DNA of 64,000 bases from Limnanthes douglasii subsp. nivea (Eukaryota; Streptophyta; Magnoliopsida; Brassicales; Limnanthaceae). The stretch lies in assembly GCA_036936605.1 (NCBI GenBank), contig JAUPFV010000002.1, positions 167,223,739 through 167,287,738 on the forward strand, read 5' to 3'. Shown in pieces: positions 55,756-64,000 of this stretch (positions within the stretch are counted from its first letter, which is position 1; each line of letters begins with the position of its first letter). The notes under the pieces were generated by a model. That model had not been told where the DNA came from and did not search any database. It saw only the letters and a program-made list of their open reading frames with translations. The translations under genes and the position numbers were made by a program.

Positions 55756-56240
55756 AAACCTTTTCTAAATATTTACTTATTAAATACCAATGTAAATATT
55801 AAGGGGCATACTCTTTCCTACCCTGGTGGCGCGGTGATGTTTTAATGAGGTGTCCGGATTTATCAATAATATATGATGCCTTCTTTAAAAGTCTTATGTG
55901 ATTTTGTTTCAATTCGGATATGAATTGCTTATTCAACACCCATAATCTCAAGTTTTCTTGAGTTGATCGGATATATTTAATACTTGATCACAATTATTCA
56001 ACGCATGTGATCTGAGATATTAGATGCTTTTGTTCAACACTTCTGAAATATTAGTGGCTATTTAAACATTGGCCATGAAAGATTTAAACATTGGCCATGA
56101 AAGATTTAAACAAGATATTAAACAAAAGGGGAAATGTGATGATTAAACCTTATCAGACTCAAACCGATCAATAGTACAAAAAATGTCTTGGCCATCCAAG
56201 GAATTTAGTATTTCAAAAACAAAAATTACATGATAAAACC
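55756..56240 (+). repeat. 3' UTR of element B with a tandem duplication
   Basis: Opens with the post-pol box (CTTTCCTACCCTGG, then GTTTTAATGAGGTGTCCGG, about 55812-55858). CATTGGCCATGAAAGATTTAAA occurs twice in tandem (about 56068-56112). Ends at the aORF stop. Confidence 0.65.
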
Positions 56241-58922
56241 TTAGGGCTTGTTCCCTTCGGATTTTTCTTCACCACCATCTTTTTTGGGACTTTTGAGTTC
56301 AGTACTTAAACTCTCACCCGTTCCTTCATCATCATCAGTGGAGTCAACTCTACTAGAGTAGTTATGCTTGTCACCATCTGCTAAGGTATGGAATGGGATG
56401 TCATCGTAGTCCATGTATTTCCATAGGGGACCAAGGGTCCTCTTAGGAAAGGTCTCATGAAACAACAGGACCATATCAGATTTGATCCCATCATCCCTCT
56501 TCTGTAGGAAATCCACCACCTCATTGGCATAATTCTCTTTACCTACAACGATGACTTGTTTTTGTTGGCGTTCAAGGGCCTCTTTCTCTTTAATCTTCTC
56601 TTTAACAGTGCTCTCTAACTTGGTCTTCTCATCGGATAAAGTTTGGATAGTACCATCCTTAGTTTTCAATTGCTCCTTCAAAGCTGTGAGGTTTTGTGAA
56701 AAAGAGGTCTCCAGGTTCGAGTATTTGGTTTGAAGCTCCTTGTTGGCCGTCTCTGATGCGAGCATTTTGAGAGCTAACTCTTCTTTATCCTTCTTCAATA
56801 CCTCTATGCTTTGTTAAGCACTGGGAAGATTATCTGACAAGTTTTGCTTGTCAGTGGTTAGAGATATAATGATACATTTTTTAGTCTTTACCTGCCTCTC
56901 CAGATCAAGTATTGGTCGAATATAGCATGGGAGGACATGGCTCAAGGTGTCTTGCTTCCCGGATATAACATAGGTCTTCCCATTATGAGTCACCACATTG
57001 GAAGAACTATGAAGGCGGTAAGGACCCGCGAAGTCATCTTTCTCTAGATCATTAAAATAAATATTAATGTTTTGAAAGGCCTCAAGGTCTACCTCATCGT
57101 TGCCATCACCATCAACCTGTTTGGAGTGAAGGTCAGTTGGAATTTATTCTTGTAAAGTGGGATTGGTAGGAGCTGGAGGGAGGACTTCAGGTGGGCAAAG
57201 GATTATCTCTACTCCCATAGTGACCTTCTTTTTCTTGGAAGCTTTTTTATCACTGCTAGCCTTACGTTTTTTTATCCTTCTTTGGAGGTTTTGTTGGGTG
57301 TTTTTACCCACCAACTTCTTTTACAGTCACCTCCACTGCTTTCAGCAAAGCAACATTGCTATCTCCCTGGTTCTCCAAACTGGTCCCCTCAGTAGTTGTT
57401 TGGGTTGGGTCTACTGTGACCTTCTTCTTCTTGTTCTTCATTTTGTTGGGGGCTTTGGCCCTAGAAGGCAAATATAACTTAGCATCCTTGGCTTTTGTCC
57501 TCTTTAGGATCACATCTGCAGGGGGAGGGGTAATCAACTCCTCCCATGTGAGATCTCTTCTACTTGTGGTGTTCCACGGGTGAGAACTCACAAAGTTTCA
57601 TGATTTGAAGTAATTATGGAAAGCATTTCCCCAATTCTCCGAAGCCCAAACATTTAGCTTGGCGCAAGTGTCCTGCCCTGCCTCCAGATAACCCAATAAC
57701 TCCTTCGGAATTATTGGAAAGAAATATAAGTTAGTCTAAATTAAAAACTTAATACTTGAAAAATGAAAAGAAAAAGCAAGAAAAACTCACCAATGCTCTT
57801 CCATCAACTAGTTAAAAGGCTTGGATTTGAGTCTGCCTTGATTTTCCTACCATTCTCCCAAGCCCCACTTATAAATAGGAATTGCATCCTCCAAGGCGTT
57901 TTAGACTCTAACAGATCGTCCACTCCCTTATACGTGTTCCCCATGTTGTAATGATAAAAGGGGATCTAATGATTCTTGCACAAGCTTGCCACAACAAAAA
58001 AATGTTCCATCGGCAGTGGAATCTTGGACAACCTGGACGCCATGATGCAGGCCAGAAGGGTATACCAAGCATTGGGGCTCAGTTGGGTGGGGCACAACTT
58101 GATCAAATGGAAATATCTGAATATCTCCAGATCCAAAGGGAACTAGGGTCCCAGTTCAATACTTCAGTATAGACCACCACTTCGATTAGCTTGCAATCTA
58201 TAGGGGTCTCGGAGTGATTGGGATCCTCACTTTCACAGATTATGGGATCCCCTACTTAGTGCTGATCCGACCTACCTCAGCTGTGTGGGTATACACATAG
58301 TTAATATTTTGAAGGGCCACCAAGTATTTTACACTTACCTTCTTGAAGCAGGGACCCACATTGCCCTTCAGACTCTCTAGAAGAGCATCCAGATAAGTCA
58401 TACCCACCTTGGTTTTGCCTTTCCGGTCTGAAGTTGTATCTCCTATTTGACCAGATGCCTCAACCTCAAAAGGGGATTCTTCTATGCTGTCTTCCATATT
58501 TTCTTCCGAACTGGAGGGCTTTGAAGATGAATCAGTATATTTTGGTTTAGATTGTGTGTTACCCGACGAGGAGTTAACTTTTCTGGTGACTCTTTTGTGT
58601 TTGATCCCATCGCGATGAAAGGTGAGGGTTTCCTTACACTGGAAACGGCTTTCTCCTTGGGTAAAGGGTTTTGGGATTCTTGGACTGAGGAACCTGATGG
58701 GAGAGGTGTAAGATTCGCTACAAACGGAAGTTTCCTAACTTTAGGGTTTTTTGAAGAAGATGACCTCTGGTAAGTACTCTGTTGTGGATGATTACCTTTT
58801 TCTCTTGGAGAAGAAGGAAGACCAGCAGCAATGCGGTTGTCTCTTCCTACTTTCTGTGATTTCTCTGATTCAGACAAGTTCAACCAACCTCCTTTAACTA
58901 AAGCATTTTTTGTCGTGAACAT
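56241..58922 (-). pseudogene. Antisense ORF (aORF) of element B, with a probable intron
   Basis: Starts at 58922 with MFTTKNALVKGGWLNLSESE and KVGRDNRIAAGLPSS; frame 58922-58482 (146 codons) is clean. Next: an acidic/Ser linker and the domain start (58497-58252, FKKVSVKYLVALQNINYVYT), further domain frames to about 57830, a probable 77-nt intron (57714-57790), WASENWGNAFHN, a Lys-rich linker (57591-57304), and a well-kept 185-codon C-terminal frame (56798-56241) that looks coiled-coil and ends DDIPFHTLADGDKH with an acidic tail. The organisation matches A block for block. Function unknown; not a known pol enzyme. Confidence 0.8.
57714..57790 (-). other. Probable intron in the antisense ORF of B
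   Basis: On the minus strand, coding NPSLLTS-WKSI ends at GCATTG/GTGAGT (donor at 57790, consensus). Coding resembling that after A's intron resumes as LLGYLEAGQDTCAKLNVWAS. The acceptor matching A's TAG reads CCAA, so the splice site looks mutated; a T-rich tract (TTATATTTCTTTCC) precedes it. Confidence 0.45.
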
Positions 58923-59294
58923 ATATGACTCAAGAACAAATTTAAAGGTGAATTGAGAGCAGTTACGTAGGAAGAGTTGGATCGATTTTTAGCAATGATT
59001 AAAATCTACAAAGTGTGAAAATTAAAGCCTAGGTAACTTTCTACCCTAGTGGGTGCGATAATCTAGGAGAAAAAATGGTTCAGAGGTTGAACCAAAGCTT
59101 GACACGTGTCCCACGATTTAAGAAAAACTCTTAGAATTCTGAGATGAGAAATCAGTTCTGACAAAATACAAATAGGGTCACTATTGAAGAAAGACTCTTG
59201 CAGTCCAAACGACACAAACAGAACGGAAAAAGTTGATATTCTTTTTTAGTTTTAGTTCTTCCAAAGATCTTTTGCAATACCTAAAATGGGCTAC
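58923..59294 (-). other. Leader of the B aORF
   Basis: About 370 bp between the aORF start and the 3' LTR, the same spacing as in A and D (about 410 bp). No convincing TATA box here; the nearest AT stretch is TTTAATTTTC. A purine-rich CCTAAAATGGGCTAC on the plus strand ends at the LTR (59280-59294). Confidence 0.5.
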
Positions 59295-59671
59295 TGATGA
59301 GTTCGAATATTTCAGTAACTATGCCATGATTAGATTTGAAGGGAAATTCAGACTAAACCACCACACTAAAAATCCGAACATGACAAATGTATTAATTATC
59401 GACTAAGCTAGTTGTTTATCAACTTAAAACTATATTAGTAATGGGTCCTTAAATTCGACCCGGGTTGACAACCTCATCCAATAAGCCCATGAGTCAGTAA
59501 TTAAGTATAAATATCAAACTACTTTCATTAATGAGGGTGATCAGAAATATTACTAGTATGCATCTTAATTATCTCTATACTCTTCGCACTAAACACAAAA
59601 CACCACAAAATTACCAAAACACCTTTTAAACACTTTACCAGATTACCCTAAGGTAGAAATAAACCACACTA
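59295..59671 (+). repeat. 3' LTR of element B
   Basis: Starts TGATGAGTTCGAAT and ends AACCACACTA (final CA changed to TA). TAAGTATAAATATC (about 59502-59515) is a probable TATA box. Closely related to D's LTR (63121-63484, minus). Confidence 0.85.
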
Positions 59672-59702
59672 TAGAGGAGCTACATATAATGATATTAAAT
59701 AT

Positions 59703-59987
59703 TGATGGTATAAATATAATAGAACTAAGGTCATATATAATAAATTATATATTTTTAGATGACTTTTAGACTATTTGTAAATGTGGGGGGCTGTAACGTA
59801 ATTAACCCCTTTTGTATAATTAATTATGTTATACTAAGTCTAACGTGCCTATGAATAAAGGTTGAGATCAATGAATAAAAGGTGATACTTTATGATTAGA
59901 CAAAGTTAATTCTCTATTTTACTTTCTCTCTCTACAACTAAATACTTTCTTTACTTTCTCTCTAAAAAACTAGATTCATACTTAACA
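59703..59987 (+). repeat. 3' LTR-like copy of element C
   Basis: Shares ordered blocks with 46390-46688 (TTTGTAAATGTGGGGGG, AATTAACCCC, ATGATTAGACAAAG, TTTACTTTCTCTCTCTAC). GAGGAGCTACATATAATG lies just before it. The right edge, ACTTAACA at 59987, is estimated. No target duplication could be matched. Confidence 0.5.
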
Positions 59988-60890
59988 AGAGTGACATATG
60001 TAACAGTTTATCTAGCAACCACATCACAAATAATTTAAATATTAAGCGTTGAAGCACTTAAACAATTTACAAGTGATAGAACAATTAGAAAATCCTAATT
60101 CCTACTTAAAAAGTAATTTTTAAGATCACCACAATAATAGTTAAAATTATTTCCCATTTGGTTAAAACAAAATTAATCATAATGTTCAGGTTATTTCAAA
60201 ATGACCAAGAGAAATGGACTACAATTTTATCATTTAGTTAAAAAAAATAACCAATATAGATTTGGATATTACACACTTACATAAATAATTTTATAAATTT
60301 AGGTATACGCATATTTTTCAATTTATATTTAACACGTGTTTCGCAGCTTATATGAATAAAAAACTTAACACATATTTGCAAATTCATTTCACAGAAGAAA
60401 AAAAACATGTATTTCACAAATAAAAACTAAAACATGTTTCACAACTTAAACTTTACCCATATTTGGAAAATATTTACTCTTTTTCTTAAATTATATGTAA
60501 ATCGTACTTCATAACTTAAAAATGTAATTTCACAACTCAAAATTTGAAATACATTTATTTTGCAATAATGCACGATATTTCAAAATTTCAAAACTTGTGT
60601 TTCGCAACTGGTTATCTTTTTTGTGCTTCATCCATGTACATATATACTTTCAAAAATACATTTCCGAAATTTCTATAAACAATGCTTGTAACAAGTCGCT
60701 TGAATTCAATACGTACTATGTTACTTGATTTGAAACTTATTTTGTAAGAAGAAAAACATGGTAGGTCATCAATTTTTTAAAAAATACAATAACTTATCGA
60801 TTTGGTAAGATAATAACTCATCGATTTGAAAAAACATAAGTGATTCAATTGTAACGATGTAAAATAATGCTCGTTAAGTATAAATTCTTT
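59988..60890 (+). repeat. Intergenic DNA with dispersed TGTTTCACA-motif repeat
   Basis: No gene. From 60300 to 60640 the motif recurs: ACACGTGTTTCGCAGCTTAT, ACATATTTGCAAATTCATTT, CATGTATTTCACAAATAAA, CATGTTTCACAACTTAAAC, TGTGTTTCGCAACTGG. Orientation is the same as in the other clusters of the window. Confidence 0.55.
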
Positions 60891-60899
60891 TTATGAAGG

Positions 60900-61208
60900 T
60901 AGAATGGGATTACAAATACAATTTGGAGTAATCCTAGAGAGGGAAAGTAGTTAAAGCTTTGGAAAGATAATGTAATTACGAATTATAGTAAGTCAAAGTG
61001 TCAATCAATCTTATTTCTAAAGTTCACCCACTATTTATTATATATCATCACACTTTTATACTTAATACAAACACATTTACAATGAATTACATTCTTAGTC
61101 CCTAACATATATACATTGTGTACTAAATTTATTCTTTAAATATAAAATAGTCAAATTATGATACTTTTTGTAATTGTTTTCATTCCTCAATTACGTATAT
61201 CCTTATCA
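60900..61208 (-). repeat. 3' LTR of element F (Tat-type, minus strand)
   Basis: Read on the minus strand it starts at 61208 (TGATAAGG) after a purine tract (TATGGGGGAT, complement of 61211-61220), the same edge as E's LTR. Its other end, near 60900, and the GAGGGAAAG and AGTCAAAGTG stretches resemble E's LTR tail. Only one LTR is present. Confidence 0.5.
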
Positions 61209-62240
61209 GTATCCCCCATATTCCTTACGAAGAATTATGAGGAAAGACTAACACATATTATATTCAAGCTCATTTTCCATATCTTTTTATTTGTGAAACT
61301 GGTCTAAAAACCCGCATTGATTCCAGTCTTGTATTTTGTTCGGATAATCCAAACCGTATCATTATCTTACTTTGCCTCGAAATATCTTGTATCCTCTCTT
61401 ACCTTTTCTCGAAAAATCGTGTGTCATCTCATATCATTCATCATTCCTCGGTGAAGAATAAAACAGTTGGTTAGTGATCAAAATTCTTAAGGATCTTAAT
61501 TGATATCCTCTAAGAACAAAATAGAAGGTTATAGAAGTTTGTTGGCGTGCATAACATATAACTATAACACGTGTCCCCTACTTTAGACTAGGCATCCATT
61601 ATCTATCGATGCATACTTCACCCTATAGACGTTCGTCGGCCTTTCAAGTCCCTATTTTGAAAACCCCAATCCCATCTTCATAATTTTGCTGTAACCACAT
61701 CCGTACTTGTTTTGCCTATCACACATAAATTCTAGAGATAGAGAGAGAAAGATCCCTGAAAATTTTACTCCTCCACTATCTATATCGTGTTCATTCTTCA
61801 TTAATCACATTCAATCTCCTTCCGGTTTCTATTTTCCCTATTTATGTTTGGTTTGAAGAAGTGCTAAGATTAGCTTACTATTATATAGAGAACTACTGAA
61901 AGAGAAGCTACCATAATCATCGACGCTAAACCAAAACTAATCACTCAAACCATCACTTACAGTCTCTAGCCTCCTACCAAACAATCACCCTCTTTTACTG
62001 CCCTTGGAAGTTCCTCAAGCAATCCTTCCAATCTAGCCCCCAAAGCCTGCTCACAATAACCTCTTCAAATCAACCAAAAATAAACTTCTCAAATCAACAA
62101 AGAAAAACCTCTTTGAAACAATACAGAAGCATCTTCCCATAAAAAAACCTCATCGAATCAATAAAAAAAGAAACTCGTATAAGAAATTCATAAACATCTT
62201 CTAAAAAAAGCCAACCTTATCTAAAAAGTCGATTCTTAGG
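61209..62240 (+). other. Leader region before the F antisense ORF
   Basis: No frame longer than about 50 codons. Short stretches resemble 5' leader sequence with CT-rich runs (TTCAATCTCCTTCCGG). Nothing else recognised. Confidence 0.4.
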
Positions 62241-63065
62241 TATGAGGGATTCCGAAGATCTCAATACTTCACCAAATACCACTATATCACCTCATTCCTC
62301 GAAGGGGACATTTGTAACAAAACAAAAGTCACATGAGGCGCCTTTGTAAAGTAACAAACAAAGAGCTTTGAATATACCTGATAACTCCCAAACTATACCT
62401 TCCATTGTTTCCCCTCCACAACTTCCAGATGAAGATTTCTGAATCAAAGTCTACGACATAAACTGATTTAAATATTGAAAAATATAAGAAGTGTTACTCT
62501 CTCTTATTTCGAGGGTGATGCTACGAATAAACCATCTCCGGAAAATAACAAATAAGAAAAACAAAGAAAAAATCACCCTTCCTGACGACATTGCTGCACA
62601 TCTAAGTGTCAACCTTAAGGATGTCCTCCCTGAACACCTTATTGCACTTAATAATGTTCAGTATGATTATTTCCACCAATTTTAAGGGGGATTCTCAAGA
62701 GGCAGTGAGGTATCCATGATAATGTCACTCTTCGGTTACCATTAGTAGGAGAGACCCCACTTTTTTGTGGAGAAAAAGAACTTGTTTTCTACCCCGAGAT
62801 TATAAACTGAGGCCTTCGGTTTCCGTTGGACCCAGTTGTGGTAGATTACTTCGAGATAATTGACCTATACCCAACGCAAGCAAGTCTGTACTTATTGTTA
62901 CTCTGTTATCGATTATATTGGCATCAAAACTTGCTAAGATAGTTATACTAATAGTGTTACTGGTCTCTCAAAGAATCATGTTCTACCTTTCTACTACCTC
63001 ACCCTTGGAAATTCCTCGAAACCCATGGACGATCTCCTTGACGCTCACAAAATATAGAAACATAT
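62241..63065 (+). pseudogene. Antisense ORF fragment of element F
   Basis: The frame from about 62242 begins MRDSEDLNTSPNTTISPHSS, then breaks. The piece 62491-62685 ends with VLPEHLIALNNVQYDYFHQF, like SVKYLVALQNINYVYTH in B. Further on, GLRFPLDPVVVDYFEIIDLY (about 62812-62871) matches GIRFSLDPEMVIYFHLV in A. So this is the conserved central aORF domain, broken by stops. It stops at about 63065, close to the LTR end of D. Confidence 0.6.
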
Positions 63066-63120
63066 ATTCGTCTTGATTTATTGTGCTTGGGAGAATGGCA
63101 ACGAAATTTTCACTAGTAAT

Positions 63121-63484
63121 TGGTTTGGTTTATTTTGGGCTGGGGGTAATTTTGTAAAATATTTTGAGTATTAAGTGTTTGGTATAAAGTAGTGAGAGAT
63201 TTGAGCAGCCTGGTTGTATTAAATGTTCACTAGCCTCATTAATGAGAGTGGTTGGGGTATTTATACCCTTAATTAAGGACTCATGGGCTTACGGGTCAAG
63301 TTATGAAACCGGGTCAAGTTTAAGGACCCATTAATCTTATAAGTTGATTAGCAAATAGCTTAGTTAAAAGGTGTTTAAGTGTTTTTACTTTTGTCCTGTC
63401 CGGATAGTTCAGTGCTACGTTATTGTCTGAATTGCCTTTTCCGGATAATACAGTAAGCTATGATTCGATAATCTGAACTCATCA
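63121..63484 (-). repeat. 3' LTR of element D (Tat-type, minus strand)
   Basis: On the minus strand it starts TGATGAGTTCAGAT at 63484, right after a clean polypurine tract (AAAAAAAGGGGCTAC, complement of 63485-63499). It ends about 63121. Many blocks match B's LTR, for example AATAAGCC/GGGCTTA, TTAATGAGAGTGGTTGGG and TTGGTTTGGTTTATT. Probable TATA box: complement of TATTTATACCC (63259-63269). Confidence 0.8.
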
Positions 63485-63784
63485 GTAGCCCCTTTTTTTA
63501 AGCCTAGTCAAATATCTTTGGTAGGACTAAAAAATTTACTTTAGCCAGTAGTGACTTCGTCTGATCTGCCTGTGCAATCCGTACTAGGAGGCTTTATTCT
63601 AAGAGTTTTCTTTTTGGTTCGTAGGACACGTTTCACAATCTGGTTCGATGTACCAGCCGTTTTTCTTCCTAGATCGACGCTCCCACTAATTCTAGAAAGT
63701 TACCTAGGCATTTAATCCTTCACACGTTTGCGCCGTCTTTAATCATTGCCAAACCCTTTTCAACTTCTCCTACGTAACAGTTAT

Positions 63785-63896
63785 TTTTTTCTACTATTAT
63801 ATAAATAATTTTTCACTATTTAATTGTCTTCATCACTCAAAACTTTCTAAAGATATTTTCACTCTTATCTTCAAACTTGTTCTTGAAGAGTTTTAT
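63785..63896 (+). promoter_or_regulatory. Candidate antisense promoter of the D aORF
   Basis: TATTATATAAATAATT (about 63795-63810) is a strong TATA-like box about 95 bp before the aORF start at 63897, followed by CT-rich leader. A has a comparable box about 120 bp before its aORF. Sequence evidence only. Confidence 0.4.
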
Positions 63897-64000
63897 GTTC
63901 ACAGCCAGAAACACACTTGTTAAAGGCGGCTCATTAAATTTATCAAAGCTAGAAAGGGCGAGAAAAGTTGAAAGGGAGAATCGCATTGCTGCCGGTCTCT
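63897..64000 (+). CDS. Antisense ORF of element D, start only (cut by window end)
   Basis: Open to the window edge (34 codons): MFTARNTLVKGGSLNLSKLE, then RARKVE and NRIAAGL. The first residues match B's aORF (MFTTKNALVKGGWLNLSESE) and confirm the start codon. D's gag-pol would lie further right on the minus strand, outside the window. This copy shows no defect in the visible part. Confidence 0.75.

Larger units (their letters stand above)
50657..59671 (+). mobile_element. Element B: Tat-type LTR retrotransposon nested in C
   Basis: 5' LTR (5'-truncated) 50657-50857, PBS-like 50861-50879, gag, RT, RNase H, second RNase H, integrase, 3' UTR, antisense ORF, PPT-like CCTAAAATGGGCTAC, 3' LTR 59295-59671. 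The frames are the best preserved in the window after A, but the protease is deleted and integrase has lost all three catalytic residues. It could only move, if ever, with enzymes supplied by another copy. Confidence 0.85.
46390..59987 (+). mobile_element. Element C: Tat-type LTR retrotransposon enclosing element B
   Basis: 5' LTR-like 46390-46688, PBS TGGCGACCATAGTGGGAG (46692-46709), protease, RT, RNase H, a collapsed second RNase H, integrase up to about 50656. At that point the sequence switches into the 5' LTR of B. After B's 3' LTR (59671), about 30 bp lead into a second copy of C's LTR (59703-59987). Simplest reading: B inserted in C's 3' UTR, and a later deletion removed C's 3' UTR and aORF together with the first part of B's 5' LTR. 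Confidence 0.6.

Noticed and set aside
59703..59987. Alternative reading as a solo LTR unrelated to C
   Set aside because: Shared ordered blocks with 46390-46688 and the position just after B favour C's 3' LTR, although the match is diverged and this remains uncertain.
1..64000. tRNA, rRNA, CRISPR, riboswitch or bacterial operon signals
   Set aside because: None seen. The window is eukaryotic repeat DNA, and no cloverleaf with a conserved GTTCRA-type arm was recognised by eye.

Overview
The window looks like repeat-filled, AT-rich nuclear DNA of a flowering plant, probably a eudicot. Nearly every recognisable coding stretch is a decayed LTR retrotransposon. I found no intact host gene, no tRNA or rRNA gene, no CRISPR array and nothing bacterial. 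Lineages were judged by reading translated motifs and element order by eye; no database was searched. The species cannot be named from this.

Layout, left to right. 1-3390: AT-rich, with one exon-like relic and one repeat pair. 3390-7390: element E, a minus-strand Tat-lineage Ty3/gypsy remnant (3' LTR, antisense ORF, 35-bp tandem repeat, and gag fused to the end of pol). 7392-8854: a large, nearly perfect inverted repeat made of two tail-to-tail retrotransposon 3' ends. 8855-10520: a decayed minus-strand retroelement ORF. 11884-13165: a chromovirus-like pol fragment (G). 14070-24173: element A, the most complete element, a 10.1-kb Tat-type retrotransposon with both LTRs, a PBS, gag-pol, an antisense ORF and a perfect 5-bp target duplication. 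24890-36746: a probable CACTA DNA transposon frame (3-bp AAT duplication) that holds a chromovirus-like element (H, 25689-30752) and a Ty1/copia element (I, 33022-36433). 36750-39230: AT-rich DNA with a dispersed short-motif repeat. 39240-43650: minus-strand chromovirus-like J. 43800-46375: minus-strand Ty1/copia K. 46390-59987: Tat-type C, enclosing a second Tat-type element, B (50657-59671). 60890-63065: minus-strand Tat remnant F, cut by the minus-strand Tat element D (63121 to the window end).

The Tat elements (A, B, C, D, E, F) share features typical of that lineage as known in plants: long gag-pol, an extra archaeal-type RNase H after the ordinary one, a tandem-repeat-prone 3' UTR, and an additional ORF in antisense orientation between pol and the 3' LTR. 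That antisense ORF is the most interesting thing here. It occurs in five elements (A, B, D, E, F), keeps conserved blocks, appears to contain a short spliceable intron at the same place in A and B, and in A and D has a TATA-like box about 100-120 bp upstream of its start codon.

No element is likely to be autonomous now. Stops, frameshifts, internal deletions and lost catalytic residues are found throughout. The nesting gives a relative order: B is younger than C, D younger than F, H and I younger than the CACTA frame, and A younger than the repeat array it split.
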